29,543 bases of DNA. It comes from JASEJA01 sp038872535. Its GTDB lineage: Archaea; Thermoproteota; Bathyarchaeia; Bathyarchaeales; Bathycorpusculaceae. This document shows positions 15,273 to 21,134 of the stretch, piece after piece. A program made the translations under genes and the position numbers. The first letter of the stretch is position 1, and each line of letters opens with the position of its first letter. The stretch lies in contig JAVZJY010000012.1 in the NCBI GenBank assembly GCA_038872535.1, positions 1 to 29,543 on the forward strand, given 5' to 3'. The notes beneath the pieces were generated by a model, which ran no database searches, was not told the DNA's origin, and worked only from the letters and a program-made list of their open reading frames with translations.

Positions 15273-16312
15273 GAATTCGCCTCTCCTTTTCCAAAAACTC
15301 CAAATAGAAGCCTATGCATGTCTGGTCTGTTTATGATTTTTATGCCGCATTTTCGCGTTATAAAATGCTGCATGGCTATAACTTCGTTAGCTGTGAATGT
15401 GCAAAGAATATGCGCCAACCGTAAAGTTTCCGGATACCCTTGGGCGAGGAGATCGTTTCCCAAAAGTTTTTCAACAGCCTCTATTCTCTGCTGTAATGGC
15501 GTTTCTTTGTCAATGTCTAGTCTGAAGGCATAATTTCCCTTTGATAGTTTGGCGATGTAGATGTCGCCGAACAAAACTATTGGAGGCTTAGCCCTTAAGC
15601 CAAAGGCTTCAATCATGTATGGCGGTTTGTGGTTTGGGAGGATTTCGGTTATTATGTGTCCATTAAATCTTAGATTGGTCATTTTTGAGAAGGCTAAAAC
15701 TGTGTTTTCTCGTTTTCTTGCTGTTTCCAATGTTTCTTTCATGGTTTTTACGGGTGTGTCTGGGGTTCCGCTTGTTAATGAGCCGTCGAAGAGGATTAGG
15801 CTGTTGTTTAGGGTTTTTGAGAGCATTTTTTGAAGCCATTTTTCGAGGAGGTTTGCTAGGCGGTTTGGCATTTGCTGCATGTTTGGTGGGCTTTGGTGGT
15901 TTTCATCTGATGTGTTTAGTGCGTTTTGTAATGCGTTGTATACTTCTTTTTTGTTTTCTTCTGTTATGTGGAGTATGAATGGTCCTAGGCGGATATAGCG
16001 GTAAGTGCGGTTTTGTTTCCATATGTTTGCGCCTCTTATGGCTATGATGATGCCGGTGGTTGTTTCGCCGATTTTTATGCTTGATGTGTCGACTGCTGCG
16101 ATTATGGTTGGTTCTTGTCTGGGTTTTAGAGGTATGGGCTGAAGAAATTGGGTTGCGTGTATGCCTTGTTGGTTTAGTTGAATGTTGTTGTTTTGCGCAT
16201 TTTTTAGCGAGTTTAGGCTTAGTTGTATTAGGCGTTGTGGCAGTGCGGTTTCCATGGTTGGTTGTGGAAAATTATATTTCTGTGTTGTTGTTATAGTGTA
16301 TTGAGTGTTCAC
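15269..16312 (-). CDS. nurA: NurA-type 5'-3' nuclease
   Basis: Mn-dependent nuclease partner of HerA. The NurA domain is recognised by AAVDTSSIKIGETTTG (first acidic site), LFDGSLTSGTP (second Asp), and the late segment LFGDIYIAKLSKGNYAFRLD, where further acidic residues lie, plus PEPI-like and IMQHFITRK regions near the end. GTG 16312 gives 347 residues and has GGTG seven bases upstream; TTG one codon earlier and ATG 16255 are alternatives. The first 75 residues are rich in Asn, Gln and Thr. The coding strand is poor in G here. A shared TATA at 16350-16358 drives it, divergent from a winged-helix gene. The gene overlaps herA by four bases. Confidence 0.83.
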   Translation of the reverse strand: MNTQYTITTTQKYNFPQPTMETALPQRLIQLSLNSLKNAQNNNIQLNQQGIHATQFLQPIPLKPRQEPTIIAAVDTSSIKIGETTTGIIIAIRGANIWKQNRTYRYIRLGPFILHITEENKKEVYNALQNALNTSDENHQSPPNMQQMPNRLANLLEKWLQKMLSKTLNNSLILFDGSLTSGTPDTPVKTMKETLETARKRENTVLAFSKMTNLRFNGHIITEILPNHKPPYMIEAFGLRAKPPIVLFGDIYIAKLSKGNYAFRLDIDKETPLQQRIEAVEKLLGNDLLAQGYPETLRLAHILCTFTANEVIAMQHFITRKCGIKIINRPDMHRLLFGVFGKGEANS

Positions 16313-16349
16313 CAAGATTCACCAATAGCCAATTGTTTGGGGAAGATGT

Positions 16350-16358
16350 ATTTAAATG
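16350..16358. promoter_or_regulatory. Bidirectional TATA element between nurA and a winged-helix gene
   Basis: ATTTAAAT and its flanking T/A read as a TATA box on both strands. The 25-base rule places a start near 16378 on the plus strand and near 16326 on the minus strand. These fit the GGTG ribosome sites at 16397-16400 (plus) and 16320-16323 (minus). No other TATA-like sequence lies in this short gap, so one element probably serves both genes. Confidence 0.5.
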
Positions 16359-16381
16359 TTGTGCATGAACAAGATGCACAA
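16359..16381. promoter_or_regulatory. Perfect inverted repeat, probable operator
   Basis: TTGTGCAT (16359-16366), seven-base spacer GAACAAG, ATGCACAA (16374-16381): perfect 8-base arms directly downstream of the shared TATA and overlapping the predicted plus-strand transcription start. A protein bound here would block the winged-helix gene and could affect nurA-herA. The winged-helix protein encoded just downstream is an obvious candidate binder, by inference only. Confidence 0.5.
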
Positions 16382-16405
16382 TTCAATAAACAACAAGGTG
16401 GAAAA

Positions 16406-16807
16406 TTGACAGAAACAAGCGCAAAACCACCAATCCGAGTAAAAATGCGAATAGGCGAAATAGAATTCGAAATAGAATGCCAAGAAGACCAGTTGCAAGC
16501 GACAGTGGACCGCATACTATCAACGGTAACAGAAAAACTAAAAGAATCGCCACTGATCAGCGAAAGAGCAGCAGCTCCGCCAAGAGCAGAAACATGCAAA
16601 GGCATAATACAAAAACTATGGGAGGAAGGCTGGTTTGGAACGGCTAAGGGGTTAAGCGAAGTCCACAGTGAAATGGCAAAAAGAGGCTTCCACTATGACA
16701 GAACGGCAGTAGCCCACGCCCTAATCGATTTAGTAAAAGATGGAATTTTAACAAGAGAAGGAAAACCACGCCGTTACCAATACGCACAAAAAAGACCGCC
16801 ACCTTGA
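16406..16807 (+). CDS. Small winged-helix protein, paralog family member A
   Basis: Uncharacterised 133-residue protein. TTG 16406 is chosen because GGTG lies five bases upstream and the start follows the predicted transcription start near 16378; the frame is open further upstream but that part overlaps the promoter and nurA. Residues about 8-35 form a strand-strand-helix unit (VKMRIGEIEFEIECQEDQL). A charged, Ala/Pro-containing linker follows, then a winged helix at about 62-125 (CKGIIQKLWEEGWF, YDRTAVAHALIDLVKDGIL, ending RRYQYAQ). Both halves align with the protein encoded at 19734-20225, including Cys at the start of the winged helix and the LVK-D/K-G segment. Likely a DNA-binding or complex-forming protein. 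It is divergent from nurA-herA, and the intervening inverted repeat suggests autoregulation. Confidence 0.7.
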   Translation: MTETSAKPPIRVKMRIGEIEFEIECQEDQLQATVDRILSTVTEKLKESPLISERAAAPPRAETCKGIIQKLWEEGWFGTAKGLSEVHSEMAKRGFHYDRTAVAHALIDLVKDGILTREGKPRRYQYAQKRPPP

Positions 16808-16871
16808 TAGGAGCTGAAAACCTATGAGGTATCCAATTTAGCAGTTAAAAACTTCCTATAATCAACATGAA

Positions 16872-16895
16872 AAGGCTTCATTACTCTTAAGCCTT
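16872..16895 (+). terminator. Possible hairpin terminator after the winged-helix gene
   Basis: AAGGCTT (16872-16878) and AAGCCTT (16889-16895) can form a 7-base stem with a ten-base loop, followed by AAATTTTG. It lies 65 bases after the stop codon of the winged-helix gene and before the peptidase gene. Archaeal termination relies mainly on T-runs, and the run here is short, so this is weak; it could equally be a regulatory repeat for the peptidase. Confidence 0.25.
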
Positions 16896-16948
16896 AAATT
16901 TTGTTGCTGCTTTAATGGGTTATTCTGTAGTTGGAATGTGATTAAGGT

Positions 16949-18730
16949 ATGGCGAAAAGTGAAGTTGTTTGGAACTTGTCTGAAATTTTCCCAAGCATTA
17001 CAGATCCTTCAGTGCAGAAAGCCATGAACGATGTTGCTGAGATGGCTGAAAAATTCGCAAACAAATACCGCGGAAAAATTAGGGATTTCACAGCTAAAGA
17101 ATTGCTCCTATGCCTACGAGAGTTTGAGGCTTATCAGGCAAAACTTAGAGAAATCACGCTGTTCTGCGAACTTGCGTTTGCTGCAAACATGACATTGCCA
17201 GAAACCCAAGCGCTCCATGACAAGGCCATGAAGTTAGAAGCAAAACTGGGCAAGCTATTAGCCTTTTTCGAGCTTGAAGTTGGAAAAATAGTCTACGAAA
17301 AACCAGAATTAATCGCCAACCCAATTCTGGCAAATTATAAACATGCCCTAGAAAGACTAAAGCGAAAAGTTCCACATCAACTTTCAGAAACCGAAGAGAA
17401 ACTAATAATCGAAAAGGACCAGTTCGGAGTTTCCGCATGGGAAGAACTACAAGCCAAGTGGCTGAACACGCGAATGTTTGAGGTTACGGTGGAAGGCAAA
17501 AAGAAAACGCTTCCCTTCGGCGAAGCCTATGGTTTGTTTTCTCATCCAGACCGTGCCACAAGAGAATCAGCCTACAAATCAGTCTTTAGTCTTGTCGGGA
17601 AGGATGGAGAAATCTTCTCTTCAGCTTTTAGAAATATCTGCAACGATTGGTTGAGCGTCTGCGAATGGCGAAAATACGACTCACCAATACACGCCAGCCT
17701 AATAGACAACGACGTAGACCAACAGACCATAGATAATTTGCTTAAAGCTGTTGAAGAAAACGTTGGCTTATACCAGCATTATCTCAGGCTGAAGGCAAAA
17801 ATAATGGGCTTGCCAAAGCTCGGCTGCCACGATATTATTGCGCCTTTGCCTGATGCGCTAGAAATGAAATTTAGCTTTGATAGGGCTAAGGATTTGGTTA
17901 TTAGGGCTTACAGCAATTTCGATGAAGAATATGCTTTCGCTGTTAAAGACATGTTTAAAAGAAAACACATTGACGCCACGCCAAGATTTGGCAAGCAGCA
18001 CGGCGCCTTTTGCGCTGGATGGTATAATGGAAAATCAGCCTTTGTGCTTCAAAGTTTCAACGGAAGACTAAACGACGTTTACACATTAGCTCATGAGCTC
18101 GGTCACGCAACCCACGATTATTATTGCTATCAAAACCAGACAATTTTGAATACAAGGATTCCCATGGTTGTGGCAGAAACCGCCTCAATATTTGGGGAAC
18201 TACTCCTCACAGACCTACTGTTAAGCGAAGCAAAAACAGACATGGAAAAGAAAGTGATTCTCTGCAGAATTCTCGACGGCGCAGGAAGAGTAATCTTTAG
18301 CGTAACCGCCCGCGCATGGTTTGAACAGCAAATTTACGATGCAATAAAAAGAGGCGAATACCTAAACCACGAAACAATATGCAAATATTGGGTTGACGCA
18401 AGAGACAAAGCCTACGGCGACACAGTAGAATGGTTCAACGAGATGCTTTCAGAATGGAGCATAACACCACACTATTTCATGGCCAACTTCAGATTCTACA
18501 ACTACCCATACGTATATGCGCAATTGTTCGTTTATGCATTATACCAAAAATACATGGAAGAAGGCAAAGCCTTCGTGCCAAAAATGAAACAGATATTATC
18601 CGCTGGAAGCAGCCTATCACCAGTTGAAATTGGCAAAATAGCAGGCTTTGATATTAACAATGTGGGTTTCTGGCAAATAGGCATGAAACAATACGAACAT
18701 TTCATAAAAGAACTAGAAAAAATAGCTTAA
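16949..18730 (+). CDS. pepF: M3-family oligoendopeptidase (PepF-like)
   Basis: 593-residue cytoplasmic zinc metallopeptidase that cleaves short peptides. The zinc motif HELGH is at 382-386 (TLAHELGHATHDYY), with the third ligand Glu410 in VVAETASIFGE, the spacing of family M3. N-terminal helical segments (about 1-200) form the PepF N-terminal domain that caps the channel. The C-terminal segment NFRFYNYPYVYAQLFVYALYQ is also characteristic of PepF. Length matches archaeal and bacterial PepF (about 600). The start is ATG 16949; only a weak AAGGT precedes it. It is monocistronic, between the winged-helix genes. Functionally it could degrade peptides imported by the Dpp system encoded downstream at 21135-26903. 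Confidence 0.94.
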   Translation: MAKSEVVWNLSEIFPSITDPSVQKAMNDVAEMAEKFANKYRGKIRDFTAKELLLCLREFEAYQAKLREITLFCELAFAANMTLPETQALHDKAMKLEAKLGKLLAFFELEVGKIVYEKPELIANPILANYKHALERLKRKVPHQLSETEEKLIIEKDQFGVSAWEELQAKWLNTRMFEVTVEGKKKTLPFGEAYGLFSHPDRATRESAYKSVFSLVGKDGEIFSSAFRNICNDWLSVCEWRKYDSPIHASLIDNDVDQQTIDNLLKAVEENVGLYQHYLRLKAKIMGLPKLGCHDIIAPLPDALEMKFSFDRAKDLVIRAYSNFDEEYAFAVKDMFKRKHIDATPRFGKQHGAFCAGWYNGKSAFVLQSFNGRLNDVYTLAHELGHATHDYYCYQNQTILNTRIPMVVAETASIFGELLLTDLLLSEAKTDMEKKVILCRILDGAGRVIFSVTARAWFEQQIYDAIKRGEYLNHETICKYWVDARDKAYGDTVEWFNEMLSEWSITPHYFMANFRFYNYPYVYAQLFVYALYQKYMEEGKAFVPKMKQILSAGSSLSPVEIGKIAGFDINNVGFWQIGMKQYEHFIKELEKIA

Positions 18731-18733
18731 AGA

Positions 18734-19249
18734 TCAACTAATTTTTGTTTTTGCTTTAATTTTTGGAACAATTTCTTTCTGCATCTGTGTTATGCCAAAT
18801 GTTGTAATCTTGTATTCGTCTTCGGCAATTTTTGTAACCATGTCGCTTTTGACAAGTTCGCCAAGCCTTGTGCTCGTGATCTTTGCGCTTTTTCCAAGCT
18901 TTGCTTGCAATTCTTCTTTAGAAACTGCATCGTTTCCAACTAATCCTAACTGAAAACCCACATGAAAGGCTAAAAGCCACAACAACAGAGTCTCATTATC
19001 CGTAAGCTTATCCTTAGAAACAAGCAAATTCGCACCTTCCTTAGAAAAGGCAATCAAACCCTCACATTCTTTGACGAGCTTCTGCAAATCCACGCTGAGT
19101 ACAAGTCTCTTTGCAATATCAAATGAAGGGAGAAATTCGCCGAAAAACTTGTTTAAGCCAAGCCAAACCTCTTCCAAACTGCCACTAAATGTTTTTTCAA
19201 CATCCCTAAATTTAATTTGAACCGTAATCTTATCCATTTCACCGCTCAA
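18734..19249 (-). CDS. Small winged-helix protein, paralog family member D
   Basis: Uncharacterised 171-residue protein, last gene of a three-gene operon. The N-terminal unit (about 6-35) is ITVQIKFRDVEKTFSGSLEEV, matching the strand-strand-helix start of the other three paralogs. The middle part (EGANLLVSKDKLTDNETLLL) aligns with the neighbour at 19246-19737 (EGPVVITRENLTHYEAIGL). The C-terminal half is a helix-turn-helix with the wing DMVTKIAEDEYKITTFG. Start is TTG 19249, overlapping the previous stop as TTGA; ATG 19237 is an alternative but its GGTG is too close. Stop is four bases from the end of the convergent peptidase gene. DNA-binding or scaffold role is inferred from fold only. Confidence 0.65.
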   Translation of the reverse strand: MSGEMDKITVQIKFRDVEKTFSGSLEEVWLGLNKFFGEFLPSFDIAKRLVLSVDLQKLVKECEGLIAFSKEGANLLVSKDKLTDNETLLLWLLAFHVGFQLGLVGNDAVSKEELQAKLGKSAKITSTRLGELVKSDMVTKIAEDEYKITTFGITQMQKEIVPKIKAKTKIS

Positions 19250-19737
19250 GCCATCTTACCCCTAAGCCTAGCCAAAACTTCATCCTCAATCCATCTTTCG
19301 CCTTGAATAGTCAATTTAAACTCTGGCTTAGCTGGGTCTGGCTTAAACACTTGACCCCGCTTAGTCATCTCGTTCAGGCGGGCGGGAACCATACATTTTA
19401 TTCCGCTTGATTCCAGAAGCTTCTGTATCTGCGAAGCCGTATTCCTACGTTCATCGGAAGCGTATAAAACCAAACCTATAGCTTCATAGTGTGTCAGATT
19501 TTCACGAGTTATCACGACTGGGCCTTCAGTGGTAAATTCCACTATGCCTTTAAGTTGGGCTGTGGAGGGAACAAGCTTGCTTGAAACAGCGTTTGAAATT
19601 TTCTCCATGAAATTTTCTGGAAGAGTTTCCAATATGCTAAGAATTTCTTGTGGATTTTCTCCTTCAACAACAATTTCGCCGAAAGGCGTTTTTATATGTG
19701 CCTTAACCCTCTTCATTTGGCTTTTCCCCTTTTTCAA
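19246..19737 (-). CDS. Small winged-helix protein, paralog family member C
   Basis: Uncharacterised protein of 163 residues from TTG 19737 (TTGA overlap with the upstream stop), or 156 from ATG 19716, which has GGGG nine bases upstream; the choice is open. The N-terminal unit is VKAHIKTPFGEIVVEGENPQEI followed by LSILETLPENF, the same pattern as member B (LKTIEDLPGL). A middle segment rich in beta-type residues precedes a winged helix (ASQIQKLLESSGIK, VPARLNEMTKRGQVF, then FKLTIQGERWIEDEVL). No catalytic motif is seen. Coupled translation with both neighbours suggests the three products are made in fixed proportion and may act as one complex. Confidence 0.65.
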   Translation of the reverse strand: MKKGKSQMKRVKAHIKTPFGEIVVEGENPQEILSILETLPENFMEKISNAVSSKLVPSTAQLKGIVEFTTEGPVVITRENLTHYEAIGLVLYASDERRNTASQIQKLLESSGIKCMVPARLNEMTKRGQVFKPDPAKPEFKLTIQGERWIEDEVLARLRGKMA

Positions 19738-20225
19738 GTCAGAGCTTCCTTTTCGGCGAGAATATAAACATACCCAGCATCAGTCTTCCAATGCCTAACC
19801 AACCCTTTCTTAACAAGCGCCATCAAAACCCTCGCCACACTACTTCCAGGATACGAAAGCCCATTAGCCTTTAATGCTTCTTTTAACTCTTCAACAGTGC
19901 GGGGACGCCACTTCCCCCAATCCGTTTCGAGGATTCGCAAAATAGCCTCATCACATTTTTCAGCCCGCTGAATTTTTGGATATTTCTGCATTAACGCTTC
20001 TTCCTTTGCACCTTCAGCCGCCGTCTTCACCGTCAGCGTCGCCACAGTCTTAGGCTTCAAACCCTCAAAAGCCCTATGCAAGTTAGCAGCCAAACCAGGC
20101 AAATCCTCAATAGTCTTTAAAACTTCGTCTCGAGTTCCACAAATTTCAACCTCATACTCGCCAGTTCTTAAACGGAAAACGAAGCTTCTCGGCGTATTTC
20201 CAACCCTTTTATCCTTCACTTTCAT
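19734..20225 (-). CDS. Small winged-helix protein, paralog family member B
   Basis: Uncharacterised 163-residue protein, first gene of the three-gene operon. The N-terminal unit FVFRLRTGEYEVEICGTRDE with VLKTIEDLPGL is at about 15-45. A linker follows, then a winged helix (about 92-158) with CDEAILRILETDWG, YPGSSVARVLMALVKKGLV and the wing DAGYVYIL. It aligns best with member A at 16406-16807: Cys, Trp, the Tyr/Ser turn, VA..L..LVK.G, and a Tyr-x-Tyr wing match in order. ATG 20225 follows a promoter with an ATATAT box at about 20272-20278 (minus strand). Role unknown; DNA binding is likely from the winged helix. Confidence 0.68.
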   Translation of the reverse strand: MKVKDKRVGNTPRSFVFRLRTGEYEVEICGTRDEVLKTIEDLPGLAANLHRAFEGLKPKTVATLTVKTAAEGAKEEALMQKYPKIQRAEKCDEAILRILETDWGKWRPRTVEELKEALKANGLSYPGSSVARVLMALVKKGLVRHWKTDAGYVYILAEKEALT

Positions 20226-20271
20226 CCCCTACTATAGAAAGCGTCATGTGCTTTTAGAATTTACGGGTTTT

Positions 20272-20298
20272 GATATATTTCGGAAAAGGAAATATAAT
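20272..20298. promoter_or_regulatory. Divergent promoters with an 8-7-8 inverted repeat
   Basis: TATATTTC (20274-20281), spacer GGAAAAG, GAAATATA (20289-20296) is a perfect inverted repeat. Each arm reads as a GAAA-ATATA element, i.e. a BRE plus TATA box, pointing outward: minus strand to the three-gene winged-helix operon (start 20225) and plus strand to the membrane/zinc-ribbon gene (start 20357). The repeat could therefore simply be two back-to-back promoters, but its geometry and purine spacer resemble the inverted repeat at 16359-16381. Confidence 0.5.
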
Positions 20299-20356
20299 AT
20301 TAAATATTAAGATACACTATTAGTTTACACGCAACAACATAACCAGAGGAATCCCC

Positions 20357-20986
20357 TTGTCTAAAAAGGGAATAATCGTATGGCTTTTCAGTTCCCTAAC
20401 CTTCATAGCCCTCATACACTTAACCGAAGCAGTCTCAGCTCTAATCTTCAACAATGAAATCCGCCTTCTTCAAATATACCCATTCATAGGCGAAAAATTA
20501 CAAACCATAACCCCACTAACATATTTTATAGCAACCGCCACAGCAACTCTCGTCTTTTGGGGGATAACATGCGCAGCCGCCTTCACAAACCCAGTGGAAG
20601 CATTCCTAAACAAAATACTATCAGACGCCAAGAAACAAAGCACAATAGAAAACCAAATGTTAGAAGACAAAAGCGAAATCCTCGATGTCATGAACGAAAC
20701 AATAGAGTCAAATAATGAAATCCTCGCTCAAGTTAGGGACATGATATATAATGTACGAACTGATGTTAAAGAGATTCAGCCATTAAAAGAAGGGATAGAG
20801 AAGATGAAAGCAGAAATAAGCGTTTTAAGGAAGGAAGTTAAAAAGCTGGAAGAAAAAGTTCACTTTCCAAAATTATGTCCAACATGCGGAAAACCACTAC
20901 TGCCAGAGTTCAAGATTTGTCCATACTGCGGTGAGAACATAAAACTTCTTCAAGAAAATATAGTCCCATTAAACCAATACAAGTAA
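20357..20986 (+). CDS. Membrane protein with coiled coil and C-terminal zinc ribbon
   Basis: 209-residue protein that I cannot assign to a named family. Two membrane helices (about 6-31 and 54-76) are followed by a long coiled coil (about 85-168) in heptad-like Lys/Glu sequence. A four-cysteine zinc ribbon comes next: Cys174, Cys177, Cys188, Cys191 (CPTCGK and CPYCGE), then a short tail. The zinc ribbon and coiled coil are probably cytoplasmic, since a metal ribbon of this type is normally inside. Start is TTG 20357, with AGAGGA six bases upstream. It is divergent from the winged-helix operon and shares its promoter region. It might scaffold a protein or nucleic acid at the membrane; this is inference. 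Confidence 0.75.
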   Translation: MSKKGIIVWLFSSLTFIALIHLTEAVSALIFNNEIRLLQIYPFIGEKLQTITPLTYFIATATATLVFWGITCAAAFTNPVEAFLNKILSDAKKQSTIENQMLEDKSEILDVMNETIESNNEILAQVRDMIYNVRTDVKEIQPLKEGIEKMKAEISVLRKEVKKLEEKVHFPKLCPTCGKPLLPEFKICPYCGENIKLLQENIVPLNQYK

Positions 20987-21079
20987 ATGGCACAATAAAA
21001 CCTTATAAAATCGCATGCTTATTAAATTTAAAGATTAGTTAACCTTCGTGAATGCTTCTCCTCTGCTTTAATGAAGCAA

Positions 21080-21091
21080 GTTTTAAATAAT
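21080..21091 (+). promoter_or_regulatory. TATA box for the peptide transporter binding protein
   Basis: GTTTTAAATAAT lies 44-55 bases before ATG 21135. A start about 25 bases downstream (near 21110) falls after the ATG at 21105, which argues against that longer start, and leaves a leader with GGAGG at 21121-21125. Confidence 0.55.
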
Positions 21092-21134
21092 CTAAATCCC
21101 AATAATGTTTCTGAGTTTATGGAGGAAAATGAAA

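Noticed and set aside
16235..16405. A longer N-terminus for the winged-helix protein
   Set aside because: This part overlaps nurA and the shared TATA box, would be upstream of the predicted transcription start, and the TTG at 16406 has a well-spaced GGTG.
21105..21134. Earlier ATG for the peptide-binding protein
   Set aside because: It falls at or before the predicted transcription start, and the GGAGG ribosome site would be inside the coding region.
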